Notes under the pieces: model-generated
Seen by the model: the letters and a program-made list of their open reading frames with translations, nothing else
Databases searched by the model: none
Told to the model about the DNA's origin: nothing
NCBI GenBank assembly: GCA_009801085.1
Contig: VNWV01000001.1
Span: 1,178,001 to 1,242,000 of the forward strand
DNA from: Lasiodiplodia sp. COLG20
Lineage: Eukaryota; Ascomycota; Dothideomycetes; Botryosphaeriales; Botryosphaeriaceae
Direction of reading: 5' to 3'
Length of the DNA stretch: 64,000 nt
Shown here: positions 32,613 through 44,843 of the stretch, piece after piece
How the letters are laid out: each line of letters starts with the position of its first letter
Position numbering within the stretch: the first letter of the stretch is position 1
Translations under genes and position numbers: made by a program

Positions 32613-34408
32613 ATGGCTACCACCCAAGCTACCGGGTACCCTCCCGATGACCTAGCGAATCTCGGCAAAGAGGCAAAGATGGGAGCTGAGAGTGGCCAAG
32701 CAACGGGATCCGCAGACCAGGCGCTGGAGGCCATGGGCTATTCAGCTGAGCTCTCTCGGAACCGCTCCACGCTGCAAATGGCCTTTATGGCCTTCGTGCT
32801 CGCTTCGATACCGTACGGCTTAACCACAAATTTCTACCAGCCACTTGTTGGTGGAGGCCCGGTGAACATCGTTTGGGGTTGGGTGGGCGTCTCGGCAGTC
32901 ATTCTGTGTGTCGCCGCTTCGCTGGGAGAAATCACGAGCGTCTGCCCAACTGCGGGAGGTACGATTGTCTCCATGAACGGGACGAAAGCTGTCTGCTAAT
33001 CTACAATCGAACAGGAGTATATCACCAGACATTTATGCTTGCACCCGTCAGATGGCGCCGTATGGCGAGTTGGACTTGCGGATGGCTGTACGTGGTCGGT
33101 AATGTCACAATTACCCTCTCCGTGAACTTCGGCACTGCGCTCTTCATAGGAGCATGCATTAACGTATTCGAGATTTCGCCCGGAGTCGGAGTTTTCGCCA
33201 ACGAGCCTTATCAAATCTACCTGATTTTCCTTGGCATTACCCTGCTCTGTAATGTCATATCGTCAGTGGGCAATCGTTGGCTGCCCATACTCGATGTGTG
33301 CATTTCTCTTCACTCACTCAAAGTCTTGTAGCTAACCGATGGCAGACTGCCGCCATTTTCTGGACATTCGGCGGCGTTGCTGTTATAGTCATATGCATCC
33401 TTGTCCTAGCGAAGAACGGCCGCAACGATGGCGCATATGTCTTCACCGAGTTCGAGCATAACTCGGGTTGGCCTGCCGGCTGGTCCTTCTGTATTGGTCT
33501 TCTCCAAGCCGCGTACGCCACCTCGTCCACCGGCATGATTATTTCGTAAGTCACAAACGGTAGCTGAGATAGGCGGGGGCTGACATGTTTCAGCATGTGC
33601 GAGGAAGCACGAGCACCTTCAGTCCAGGTCCCCAAGGCCATGGTGGCTACTGTCATCATCAATACGTTCGCAGGCCTCTTGATCCTCATTCCCTTGGTAT
33701 TCGTGCTTCCCGATCCGGCCAGCCTTCTCCAGCGCTCCTCGAACCAACCCGTTCCCACCATCATCAAGGATGCTGTCGGTTCTCCCGGCGGCGCCTTCGC
33801 TCTCCTCGTACCCCTGATAATCCTCGGTCTGCTGTGTGGAATCGGCTGTATAACTGCTACCTCACGGGCCGTATGGGCATTTGCTCGCGACGGCGCTATA
33901 CCTGGCTCGAAATACTGGAAGATGGTCAACTTCAAGCTCGATCAGGTGCCTTTCAACGCCATGATGTTGAGTATGGCTGTACAGCTCCTTCTGGGACTGA
34001 TCTATTTCGGCTCATCGGCAGCATTCAACGCCTTTTCTGGCGTCGGAGTCGTCTGCCTGACTGCGTCGTATGCCGTCCCTATTGCCGCAAGCCTCGGAGG
34101 CGGACGCGCCCACGTCAAGAAAGGCAAATTTTACCTTGGGTCAGCGGGTACCTTTTGCAATGTCGTTGCCCTATGTAAGTGTTCTTGACATGTAACTTCT
34201 CTTGTGCGCTGATGTTCTGATATCTACCATTCTTTCAGGCTGGTCACTACTCGCTATCCCGCTCTTTTGCATGCCCGCCGTCATTCCTGTCGATACGACA
34301 ACAATGAACTACGCGAGCGTTGTGTTCGCTGCTTTCGTCCTGCTCGCGGTCGGCTGGTACATTGTATGGGGGTCCAAACATTACGTCGGCCCGCCGCATG
34401 ACGAATAA
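32613..34408 (+). CDS. APC-family amino acid/GABA/choline-type permease, five exons
   Basis: Plasma- or vacuolar-membrane transporter of the fungal amino acid/choline/GABA permease group (UGA4/HNM1-like). Exons 32613-32958, 33015-33295, 33346-33545, 33594-34174 and 34239-34408, with introns of 48-64 bp, give 525 aa. A hydrophilic N-terminus of about 50 residues precedes about 12 spans. Span 1 is followed by GLTTNFYQPLVGGGPVNIVW and then the conserved SLGEITSVCPTAGGVYHQ. YATSSTGMIISMCEEARAPS spans the third splice and is the typical APC motif before VQVPKAM. ATSRAVWAFARDGAIPGSKY is a further signature. The substrate cannot be fixed by eye. Confidence 0.9.
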
Positions 34409-35407
34409 AGGTGAGATAGAATTCAAGATGAGGAAAGAAACCGCTGTCTTCTTCTGTATATCTTGTGCAGGGCATGCAAATGGGGAATTTGCAGTGATCA
34501 AACCCGTGAAATGAATTGTAAATGCGCGGGTGGCATGGAGCTTGATTAAGTGATTTGATGACACGCGGTTCTTTTTGAGACGAGCCACGTACTATCAGCA
34601 AGCCAATGAACGCTTCTTCATGTTCGAAATACCTAGTCCTTACTGTGGGCTGGAAAGTTTCTCCGGCACTCAAGTCACTCCCGGATCTGTATTCGTTGGT
34701 TGAAAAAGTTGCTCTTAAGGTGCCGGAAAGTTTAATTATGGGGTTATGGGAAAACTTTTCTCTTCTTCTCATATAGAAATAGGTGTAGAAAGTGGCATAC
34801 ATTGCAGGGGGTGGTTTAGAAAGGAAAAATAAAGTATCTCTTAGACATAATTCCTCAGGTGCCGCAATTGCGCGAGTTGAGTCTTACTCTCACATACACT
34901 CTTTTTGATGACAGCTGTATGCGGGGTCGCTGTGTTTGGCTATATGGTGTTGGATAGTGCTTTCTATTGGTAGCTATGTTGAGGACGAGGGGATGCTTCG
35001 AATCTTTGTGTGAGTCTGATTCTCACTGAAAGAATCGAGCGTGTTATCGAGGGAACGGACTTATTCGCCTCCCCACAACCCATCGAAAGCACATGTGGAG
35101 TGGTCGAAGGGCATAAAAATGCCAAGGCTGCCACCGTGCCCTCGAGTGCATTGGGCTGGGACCCTATTGGGTGTTGAAGGGTCGAACGGATACCGCGGGA
35201 AGCGCGGCACCCGCGGCGTCCGTAGATTGACGCAGCACTTGTGCAGATCTACGCACCATTACCAATATGGATAGGTTTACCTCCCTGGTAACTTTCAAAA
35301 GTTAGTAATCCTCCGCGGATTGGCAGTATTCTTGGAAACGGACATTTATTGTACAGTCCCCTCTCGCCGCCAATGGCTAACGTGTATCTATTTTTTTGCT
35401 CATGTCA

Positions 35408-35490
35408 TGGATAGCTGAAGCTATCGTCCGGACGAGAATGCCAAATTAAAAACTCTACATACATGTCCGGACGGTAGCTTCAACTACCCA
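35408..35490. mobile_element. Hairpin MITE-like element, copy 8 (83 bp)
   Basis: Left arm TGGATAGCTGAAGCTATCGT then CCGGACG; the right arm, read inward, is TGGGTAGTTGAAGCTACCGT then CCGGACA. The left flank GCTAACGTGTATCTATTTTT then TTGCTCATGTCA is the A type; the right flank CATATGTTATTTTTCTAAG is the B type. Confidence 0.85.
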
Positions 35491-36083
35491 CATATGTTAT
35501 TTTTCTAAGACAGAGCGAAGGCAAAGTTATGCCTGGGGCCTCAGTCGCCACTGGCTCAATGTGCTAGGGTGCACGGCCTGACAACAAGAAGGAAGAGTAG
35601 CTTTGACTGGAAACGGTCCGATTAGTCCCTGATCTAGGGTGTAGGGCTCGTAGGCTACCGGTCCGTAGAAGTGTATATCGACGCTCATGTAATCCGCACG
35701 GAAATTCTACACTGATTCGAGGATACTGACAATCAACCTCTTCATTGGCAGAGATCTCAAGATATCCTGTTGCTAAGGTATTCTTGGCAAATGGACTATA
35801 ATGAAGTGGTAACACAATCTTACTGCACAAATCGGATCCCGCGGCATGCGCGGCATCCGCGGTGTGCGATTGATTTGGACCCAAAATACCGACCAATGAT
35901 CGTATCCAGTTGCAAAAACATACGCTGCATTCGTTTTTGAGTCTATGTGATTGGCTAGACGGTTTACTACGCATTCGCAAGTGTGACGTTGTTTCATGGC
36001 CCAGGAATGCATAGCTCTCAGTCTCAGCGTCCAGCACGGGGTGAAGCGAACAACCGGTCACTCACTGGATTGAGATGCATATG

Positions 36084-36092
36084 TATATATAT
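36084..36092 (+). promoter_or_regulatory. Possible TATA element of the P450 gene
   Basis: TATATATAT about 75 bp upstream of the start codon. Sequence and spacing fit a TATA box with a short leader. Confidence 0.4.
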
Positions 36093-36162
36093 GTGGCCAC
36101 CGTGTGCAACACATCGTTTCTGGCATCATCAAGTTCCTTGAAAAGCGAGAATTGTCACCACG

Positions 36163-38016
36163 ATGAACAGCTCCGACTTCTTGCTTGAGCCTATGGTCCC
36201 TGTCGCGGAGTTTCCGTACCTCCCTATAGTGATCGCTCTTATCTCGATTCCATTTACTTATTTTACTCTATTTCATGAGCCGGGTCTCTTATCCGAATTT
36301 CCAGCGGTCGGTGTTGAGGACACAGGATTTTTCAAGCTTGCTAGAGCTAGAAAAAGGTGGTTCGACAATGGAAAGGAAGTTCTTGCTCAGGGGGTGAACC
36401 GGGTAGGTTTACGTATTCCACATATTATCTGACTTGCGGCTGATGGTGTGCAGTTTTCCAGCTGTTTCCAAGTTTTCACCGGCGCTGGTCCCAAAATTGT
36501 TATACCTAACCGATTTGCGGATGAGATTCGGAACGATCCCCACTTGAACTTTGCAAAGGCTATAGCTTTTGTGAGTCGGGCAATCTTTGACCACTAGATC
36601 CAACTTTCTGATGATATCCAGGAGTTCTTCGGTGCATACCCAGGCTTCGAGCCATTCAACGACGGTGTCGGCAATTCCATCCTCGTGGAAGCCGTCAGAG
36701 GCAGACTTACGCAGTCTCTCAGTAAGATCCCTGTCCTCTCTCTTAACGCCTACGGCAATCTCACTTCTTTGGAATATAGATTTTATCACAGATGAGCTTT
36801 CGTATGAGACTACCAAGACACTCGAAGACGTGTTTGGCAATCCTGAAGGTAAGTTCTTTTAGTCTTGATCGATGTCCTTCCAGAAATGAATCAGATCTGA
36901 TTAAACTGACGATGCAAGAATGGACGGAGGTAACGCTCAAGCCGAACATCTTTCAGTTGGTCGGCCGCTTGTCCTCCCGCGTCTTTATCGGCACCGAACT
37001 CTGCGAGAATGAAGAATGGCTCGATCTCACCAAAGCTTACACTGTTAATGTTTTCATCGCTGCAAGGGCGCTCCGTCGGTGGCCTACATACCTGCGTCCT
37101 ATTGTTCACTGGTTCCTGCCCGAGTGCCGTCAAGTCAGGCAGGATGTCCGAGAAGCTCGTCGAATCATTGGACCTGTGGTAGAGGCTCGCAGAGAAAAGA
37201 ACCGCAAATCCCGGGAAGCAGGACAAAAACCATCGAAGATGGCTGACACAATCGGTTGGCTGGACGAGGCAGCCAAGGGCCGCCCGTACGATATTGCTAT
37301 GCTTCAGCTAGCCCTTTCTTTTGCGGCTATTCACACCACGACGGAACTGGTGAGCGGAACGCTGCTCGACCTTTGTTCGAATCCTGAATATTTTGGCCCG
37401 CTTCGTGACGAGATATGTACCGTCTTGGGAGAGAAAGGCTGGAAGAAGACGTCGCTGTATGAGCTGAAGCTCATGGATAGTATCATGAAGGAGTCTCAAA
37501 GGCACCATTTTGGAGATATCGGTAAGCATTAACAGGGCCTCCGACCCCATTTTCCCGAAACTTTATTCGTTTGCTGATTTACGAACCGCAACAGCTGCTA
37601 TGTCACGAATGGCCGAGAAGAGTGTCACGCTCTCCGATGGCACTGTTATCCCTAAGGGCGCTATGACCATGGTATCCATCGAGAGGATGCACGATACATC
37701 CATCTTCCCGGAGCCCGAAGCATACAAAGGCCGCCGATTCCTTGAAATGCGCCAACAGCCGGGAAACGAAAACCGCTGGCAATTTGTAACCACTTCGCCG
37801 GAGCATCTTGCCTTTGGTCACGGAAAACACGCTTGTCCAGGCCGTTTCTTCGCTGCCAACGAGATCAAAGTGGCGCTGTGCCACATGCTGATGAAGTACG
37901 AATGGAAGCTTCCAGACCAGGGCCCTGCAGAAGATGTGATGTTTGGTCAAGAAGCCGAGATCAATCCGGATGCGAAGGTTTTGTTCAGGAAGAGGACGGA
38001 AGAGATTCAGCTTTGA
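36163..38016 (+). CDS. Cytochrome P450 monooxygenase, six exons
   Basis: Endoplasmic-reticulum heme monooxygenase. Exons 36163-36402, 36454-36570, 36622-36721, 36792-36848, 36919-37521 and 37595-38016 give 512 aa. The N-terminal anchor is FPYLPIVIALISIPFTYFTL. The I-helix region reads LALSFAAIHTTTELVSGTLL, lacking the classic AGxDTT but like fungal CYP68/503-type enzymes. The K-helix is MKESQR (ExxR), restored by the last splice into HFGDIAAMSRMAE. The heme loop is AFGHGKHACPGRFFA with its Cys ligand. The overall look is of the ent-kaurene-oxidase-like fungal P450 group. No biosynthetic backbone gene lies near, so its substrate is open. All six exons close in frame. Confidence 0.92.
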
Positions 38017-39534
38017 GGCCAAGCGTTTACTAGGTGCTTCTTCGAACTGTATGGATTTTACAGAAAATCAGCTTGAAAGTACAAATAGAACATACATCAT
38101 TCTTCCACGGATAAACTATATGTTTCAGGCACCTGTACCCCATAGTATGGAGATTTTTTATCCTACCACAACCGAACGGTTTTTTTAAGAGCAAAATAAA
38201 GCATAAGTAGAGGCCTGAGACGAGGAAATATCGTCTGGCCATAGTCACTGTCTCGGATGGATGACTAATGGGCTATTTGTGAGTGCAAAAACTCAAGTAC
38301 CAGTAGGTACCATCCTTCGCAGTGTAAATCAGGGGCGGAGTATAGGTTGCATCGGGTGAGGTCTGAATCGAGTATATGTGTAGTGTAATATTATGATAAT
38401 GCTTACCTTGGTGAAACTCTTCTGCCTAGCAAGCCACTGTTACGCTAACTCTGTAACACGAGATAAAATTTCGCAAGGCATTACGTAGTAATGACCACAT
38501 CGGGTGTTAGCACATTCGTTGTTGTTTCACAATTAGAACCTGAAGTATGTTCAATAAGGCCGAGGGATCTAAAGCTGACAATACACGCCACTAAGAGGCA
38601 TTCGCAGCTGAAGACGAGCGCCAAATTGTTTTTTCTTCATGTCATGGGTAGTTGAAGCTATCATCCGGATGTAAATGTTGAATTAACAATTGTACATTTA
38701 TATCCGGATGATAGCTTCAAATACCCACATGTGTTGTATATAATCACTTTGAATAGGCTTACCCAAGCTGTTAAGATAACTCCTGAATTTTCTATATGTT
38801 ACACGGCATGCTTCTTCTTGGTGAGACCGGGCACTCCGAGCCGGGTATGTTTCCTGCTTATCCGCAGTCGCGGTGTAACAACCTGCCAGGGCCCGACTTG
38901 AACAGGGGTAAAGGCAGGGTCATCCGGCCGAAGGGAGCAAAGAAAAAAGAGGGCGCCTTACGGCAATGGAAATCCGCCACCCTTTGTCCCGGATGGCGTG
39001 AGGCTCAGGACATGCACCGTCATTGCTTTCAACAGATCTGTTGTCTGATGAAAATTCTGCGTTCCAAGCCCCGCTTTGCTTCTGTTTTATCAGAAGATAA
39101 CACAATGAAATAAGTGAGCTGGAACCAGGTGCTAACGCCTCGCCCTTCGCAGAGGCGGAAATCAAGTGGTCAAGTGTATATGGAGAAATTTGAAGCATCC
39201 ACAGATGCATATGTCATTGGAAGTCCACTTGAATATTCTTGGGTAAAGAACGAGATAGCCATCAAACTCTAAGAGAGATTTGTTTTGAAGAAAGCGCGTG
39301 TATTCTAATTATCATACAGCCAGAGATAGAGGCTATACAGGAAGCCTGAATGAACAAGTCTCCGTTCCATTGATACCATTTTCACTGTACTCTTTCTCAC
39401 ACACTGTGCCAGCTTGCACAAACTGACGGAGTTGAGCCTGACTCGGACTTCGATCGCATACTGGCAAAACCAGCAGTCTTGACTCCTTGCAGTATTGTAT
39501 ACACTTGTATGTCTCTCCCCTACCACTTGATTAT
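38017..39534. other. Intergenic between convergent P450 and aquaglyceroporin, with hairpin copy 9
   Basis: 1.5 kb, largely AT-rich. It holds hairpin copy 9. No coding feature recognised. Confidence 0.5.
38645..38727. mobile_element. Hairpin MITE-like element, copy 9 (83 bp)
   Basis: Left arm TGGGTAGTTGAAGCTATCAT then CCGGATG; the right arm, read inward, is TGGGTATTTGAAGCTATCAT then CCGGATA. Both arms show CG-to-TG/CA changes relative to the CGTCCGGACG form of other copies. Left flank CGCCAAATTGTTTTTTCTTC then ATGTCA; right flank CATGTGTTGTATA. Confidence 0.88.
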
Positions 39535-40858
39535 TTACACCGGACTCACGCTGCCCCTGGGACTCCGCCCCAGGGCGCCAGGTACGAGCCTCTTCAAGCC
39601 GATCCAAGGTGTGTTAACAGGGCTGTCACCGTCGTTGAGGAGGAGGTCGTAGAGGAAGCCGCCGAAGGTTGTGCCGAAGAAGGGCGCAACCATGGGTATC
39701 TGTAACGTGTCGCGCGATTTTGTCAGTGGGCCGCCGGTTGCACTGAACGATGCCGCTGGTGATGGGGAGGCATAGTAGAAGGTGAACGTACCCAGAAATA
39801 ATAATTCCCTGCTCTCCACACGTTGGGCCCGTAGCCGAGCATGTAGGACATCAGGCGCGGACCAAAGTCACGCGCGAGGTTGATGGCGTAGCCGGTTTCC
39901 CAGCCGCTGCAGATCGCGCGCACATCGTTGTCAGCAGCTTACAGGCATGTCAATTGGGATGGTGGGGTAAGCGGCTTACAAGCAAGCACCAATACCGAAG
40001 ATGAGGAAGAACAAGGCAAGCGGCGTGAGCGGGCCTGCACCGATGTTGTCATCGTCCTTGAGGGCGAAGATGACGAGCATCAAGATGGCTGAGGCGATGA
40101 ACTCGGAGAAGAACATGCCAGTCCTGGTCATGAATTCTGCAGGATAAGTACAAAAGATGCCTGCGCTGGAAGTGTTGGAGTAGCCCGGCACGGTGCGCAC
40201 GCCATAGCCCTCAAAGTTGTCGATGGCGGAGATGTAATTTCCGTAGACAACGGCCGAGGCGCACATGGCGCCGAGAACCTGCGCGACCGTGTAGATGGGG
40301 AACTTCTTCCACGGGAATTTGCGGAAGACGCAGTTGGCAAAGGTCACGGCTGGGTTGATGTGGCCCCCCGAGTAGCCTGAGCAATATACACCGAGCATTA
40401 CACCGAGGCTGGACGACAGGTCAGTGCCATCACTTCGAAGCGACAGGAGTATGAAGAAAGACAACTCACCCCCATCCCCAGGAAATGGACTGGTAATCGC
40501 CCTTCTCTCCACCGGAGAGAACCACCTGGGCTACGACACCATCGCCGAACAGGATCAGAACGAATGTGCCCAGGAACTCTGAGAAGGCCTCCTTGTGGAT
40601 GCGTCTGATCCGGCTCCAGAGGAGGGTTGGCCGAACGGACTGTTCCACGATGATGTCCGAGTCACTCCTGGTCTCAATAGCAATCTTATGGTCAATTCCA
40701 TATTCATTGTCCGCCTTGGGTGGTGGCTGCTCCCCCTTGGAAGGCAGATACTTTTGGGTCTTGGTAGCGGGGGCGGCTATGTCTTCAACATGAATAGCAC
40801 CGAAGCCCGAGTCTTCACTGGGGTGAAGAGTGAGCTGGTCTCCATGATGAGGCGCCAT
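39535..40858 (-). CDS. Aquaglyceroporin (MIP family), four exons
   Basis: Membrane channel for glycerol and water. Minus-strand exons 40858-40470, 40408-39980, 39906-39792 and 39699-39535, with introns of 61-92 bp, give 365 aa. A hydrophilic N-terminal extension of about 90 residues precedes six spans. The first pore half-helix has the canonical NPA in [13 protein letters not shown]. The second has NLA in [13 protein letters not shown], and the Asp after its Arg is the glyceroporin signature. NLA is also found in yeast Fps1. The gene is divergent from glycerol kinase 1.47 kb away, which supports a glycerol-uptake role. Start at 40858 (MAPHHGDQ) chosen; an in-frame ATG further upstream at 40942 would add 28 residues without MIP character. 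Confidence 0.93.
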
Positions 40859-42329
40859 GGTGGTCCAATCAGGAAGGAAAGAGTCAAAAATACGAGAGTA
40901 GAGTGGGCAAGGCTCAGAAAACTGGGACGATGCTGGATTCAATAATCAAGATCGATCTAGAGCGGGCAGCATCTGGAGTTTATAAAGCCATCACACAGCG
41001 TCCCGCCATCTACCAAAAAGACTCGACCCAAGACCTCTCCCCCGCATCATCAGTAATACCATGCCAGTCCTGTCCTTACCCCTCGGTGATGTCGGAGATC
41101 GGAAAGCGCGTTGACAGCAAGGCTCCGACCGCCATACGCCCAGTAGTCGATTTCGAAAGGCCTGGTGATTCGCCAACACGGCCTCCTGGACGCCGCGGCG
41201 CCAATGGCGATGGCATCTGCCAACATCCGAGAGCGGATGCCGTGATAGCCTGGAGTGGCGGCGGATGTAACCCGTGCCATGGACGAAACAAGCCGTTGGG
41301 AGGGGTAAGACGAGGGAGTCAGATAAATGCGTTCGCCGCGTCGAGACTCAGTGATTGGGTGTTCATGCTTTGCCCCTCCCATGTCGTCTCTCATCGCACG
41401 GCATTAGCTCGCTACGGAAGGAGGATGGATACGAAGACACACTGGCGGCACGACCGGGTGGCGTGATGGCCATGATTTCCCCGGTGGGTTGGAGGTGCAG
41501 GTCGTGGCTGCCTCTTGGTTGTGCTTCTTCAACCCTTTGATCCGTATTACCTGCGCTCACCACTCAGAGAGCACCGTTCGTCCCGTCGACTAGGCTGACA
41601 GACACCCAGACCTGCAGGTGTTCATTTTGAGGACTTGACTGCGTAAGCCCTCTTGTCAGGCGCTTTGTGACGAATAGCATAAGGTCGCTTTTTAGACGCC
41701 GTGAAATATCCCCTCCGGGCTAGGCGCGACGCCGCAGCCCAGGACAGGGTCTTTGCCGCAACACGGCCAGGCGGGTTGGGGTTTAGTTGCCGCGTAGCAC
41801 AAGAGGCCTCGACCTTCATGCCGAGGTAATGAGTGCTGCGGACTCTCTGGACGAGGCTTGGTGGGCGGAAGTAGGAGCTGATGGCAGCGGCGATGCATCC
41901 AGAACAGTCAGGAGGTCGTACAATGGCGTTTCTTCCGGGCGGGTGGGTGCGGAGAAGCGTGTTTGTGAGCTTACGGTACTTGAGGGTACGTCCGGGGGTA
42001 TGCCCAGCTGTGGAATAATGCCGCGCTGAGCCGGGGGGTGCGACCACGTCGAAGACATGAAAAGAAAGCTGATTCGGATAGGGTTGGCGCCAAGCTTTGC
42101 GGGGAACGGTTGATCCTGCCTGACCCTTGGCCAATCAATACTGGGTCATCGGGCATGTTTGTCCGACAAACCCCGCGGTGTTCGCGCTCGACTGAGCTCT
42201 GTTGTGGCTTGCCAGGCCCCTCTAATACTCGCCCCGCTGCTGTTCCAATATGCTGGTTGTTGTACCACTGCTCTTTCAATCATTCCTCTGCCTCGCCTCC
42301 TGGATCGCTGAGTCCCATCCAACCTGAAA
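40859..42329. promoter_or_regulatory. Divergent intergenic region, aquaglyceroporin and glycerol kinase
   Basis: 1.47 kb between outward-facing start codons. A TTTATAAA at 40979-40986 is about 120 bp from the aquaglyceroporin start. A CCAAT box (42131-42135) lies about 200 bp before the kinase start. Co-regulation of the two genes is inferred from layout only. ORFs inside (up to 170 codons) show no domain. Confidence 0.5.
40979..40986 (-). promoter_or_regulatory. Possible TATA box of the aquaglyceroporin gene
   Basis: TTTATAAA, symmetric, about 120 bp upstream of the minus-strand start codon. Confidence 0.4.
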
Positions 42330-44276
42330 ATGAACAGCAACTACGAGGAAATCTTCGTTGGCGCGATCGACCAGGGAACAACCAGCTCCCGCTTCCTGAT
42401 CTTCAACCGGTCGGGGGAGCTTGTTGCTTCGCATCAAGTGGAATTCACGCAATACTTCCCAAACTCTGGGTATGGAATCGTCCAGGGTCCTTCTCTTGAG
42501 GTGTATACTGACAATTTCCAGCTGGCACGAGCATGACCCCCTGGAGATTGTCAGCAGTGTTGACATCTGCATTGAAGAAGCCGTCAAGTCTTTCGAGTCC
42601 CAAGGATACAACCGCTCACAGATCCGAGCGGTCGGCATCACGAACCAGCGCGAAACAACTGTGGTGTGGGATCGGGAGACCGGAAAACCGCTCTACAATG
42701 CTATCGTCTGGACCGATACACGAGCCCAGGCGCTAGTCCGTGAGCTCAAGACACGCCCTGGGGCCGACAAGCTTCAGCAAATCTGTGGACTACCACTGTC
42801 GACGTACCCCAGCTCAGCGAAGCTGTTGTGGATGCTGGAGAATGTCCCCGACGTCAAGGCCGCATACGACGAGGGGAAGTTGGCATTCGGTACTGTGGAT
42901 ACCTGGCTGGTATACCAGCTGAACGGAGGACCTGTCAATGATGTTTTCGTGACTGATGCTACTAACGCTTCGCGAACGATGTTCATGAACATCTCGACCT
43001 TGCGCTATGATGATGCACTGCTAGACTTCTTTCAGTTGAACAGGGCCAAGGTGCACTTGCCAAAAATTGTTGACAGCATAGATGCCAAGGCATATGGTAC
43101 CCTGGCGTCCGGAGCCCTGGAGGGTTTCGTCATTGCAGGCTGTCTGGGAGATCAGTCGGCTGCGCTGGTTGGCCAGAAGGGGTTCTCGCCGGGCCTTGCT
43201 AAGAACACCTATGGCACAGGTTGCTTCCTGCTGTACAACGTGGGCGACAAGCCTGTTATCTCCAAGCATGGACTTCTGGCCACAATCGCATACGTCTTCG
43301 ACGGCAAACCAGTGTATGCCTTGGAGGGTAGCATCGCAGTCGCAGGGTCCGGGATCAAATTCCTCCAGAATAACCTTAACCTCTTCAGCGAGGCGCGGGA
43401 GATCAATGACCTTGCCACTTCGGTCGAGGACAATGGAGGTGTCGTCTTCGTCACGGCGTTCAGTGGCCTCTTTGCTCCGTACTGGATCGATGACGCGAAG
43501 GGCACTATGTGTAAGTTCTGAACCCCCCTTGGCGACGAGAAACAGGAAGCGTCGAGGCCACCTGGCGTTGACTGAGAGAAGACGATTGAGAGAGCAATGA
43601 CTGACGAGACTACACCTACAGTTGGCATCACACTCAACACAAAGAAGGGGCACATCGCTCGAGCCACGCTTGAAGCAACTTGCTATCAGACAAAAGCCAT
43701 TCTCGACGCCATGCAGCTCGACAGCGGTCATGCTCTTGCCGAACTGGCTGTTGATGGCGGCATGTCCAACTCGGATCTCTGCATGCAGACCCAAGCCGAT
43801 ACCATTGGCATTCCGGTATACCGACCAAAGTACGTATCGTCAGTGGCGGCATTGAGGAGGCACACGTCACTAATATACGCAGGATGCGTGAGACGACGGC
43901 ACTTGGCGCAGCCATTGCGGCGGGTCTGGCGACGGGCGTGTGGCGCAGTTTTGCCGAACTGCGCGACGTCAACCGTGCGGGCGGCACTGTCTTCGAGCCA
44001 TCAACCTCGGCTGCGGATCGCGAGGCAAAGTTCGCAGCGTGGACGAAAGCAGTGGAAAAATGCAGAGGCTGGGTGGACGTGCCCGGCAAGGCCAGGGGCG
44101 AGGCTGTGTCCAAGCCGGAGGCGCCGAAGTTTCGTCAGCGGGTTGACTCGGCGGTAAGCGACGGCAACATTGATCTGGACGGGATGGACGAGGAGGACTT
44201 GCAGATGGAGCTGAGGAAGATTGAGATCCTGCAGAGCCTCAAGCGTCTCCGGAGCACGCGGCGGAGCCATTTGTAG
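42330..44276 (+). CDS. GUT1: Glycerol kinase, four exons
   Basis: ATP-dependent phosphorylation of glycerol to sn-glycerol 3-phosphate, first step of glycerol use. Exons 42330-42469, 42522-43510, 43622-43829 and 43883-44276, with introns of 52, 111 and 53 bp, give 576 aa. FGGY-family landmarks: [19 protein letters not shown] (phosphate loop) at the N-terminus; [20 protein letters not shown]; the signature [36 protein letters not shown] across the third exon; and the nucleotide-binding [21 protein letters not shown] hydrophilic C-terminal extension of about 80 residues (Glu/Arg-rich) goes beyond bacterial glycerol kinases, as in other fungi. It is divergent from the aquaglyceroporin gene. Confidence 0.95.
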
Positions 44277-44843
44277 ACTACCACGCAGCGTAGAGGGTGA
44301 GCGACGGAGATAGAAGCGGCTGAGGACCGTGTCCATGATTCGACTCTATTCTGAGATGATCCGTTAGCTCCACTGCTGAAACGCTGCAGCCCGTCAGCCG
44401 TTGTCCGAGCGCAACGGGCTGGCCTGGACCAATTGCAGGCAGAGCGCGCGGCGAGGCAGTCAGGCGGGCAGCCACGACGACTGCCCGAGGAAGAGGAGAG
44501 GCGTCTGGGGCGAGATGATTCTGCCGCGTCACGTGGACTCCGCTTTTTAAGTACGAAACTGCATGGGGCATGACGCTGGCGTGCCGATCCGAAGCTTTAG
44601 ACCCATCTCCGTCCCCGGACCTCTCAGCTTTGCTCCAACATCACACCATTGTTACTCCTCTCTCCCTCTCCTTTTCCATCGTCCACACCTGCGCGCGCAT
44701 CAATCAACCCTCACCCATCGTCGCATTCGCCCCGCGACCACCCTCACTCTCATTTGCCGCCCATCCGCGCCTGTTCACGTCTCGCAGCGCTAGCAGCTTA
44801 GCTCCTCAGCTCCCCGGAACGCGCATCAATCCGCATCATCGCC
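44277..44843. other. Intergenic, Hva1-TUDOR gene promoter
   Basis: 567 bp. The right half is strongly pyrimidine-rich (TCTCCCTCTCCTTTTCCATC, TCAACCCTCACCCATCGTCG), typical of a fungal promoter or leader. No element identified. Confidence 0.45.

Larger units (their letters stand above)
34409..36162. other. Intergenic with hairpin copy 8
   Basis: 1.75 kb. Holds hairpin copy 8 and short ORFs only. The CCGCGGGAAGCGCGGCACCC patch (about 35195) and GATCCCGCGGCATGCGCGGC (about 35835) look locally similar (CGCGGCA/CGCGGC), but I could not establish a repeat. The P450 promoter is at the right end. Confidence 0.45.

Noticed and set aside
41622..42134. A 170-codon minus-strand ORF between the aquaglyceroporin and glycerol kinase
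   Set aside because: No recognisable domain, overlapped by ORFs in other frames, and lies in a divergent promoter region.
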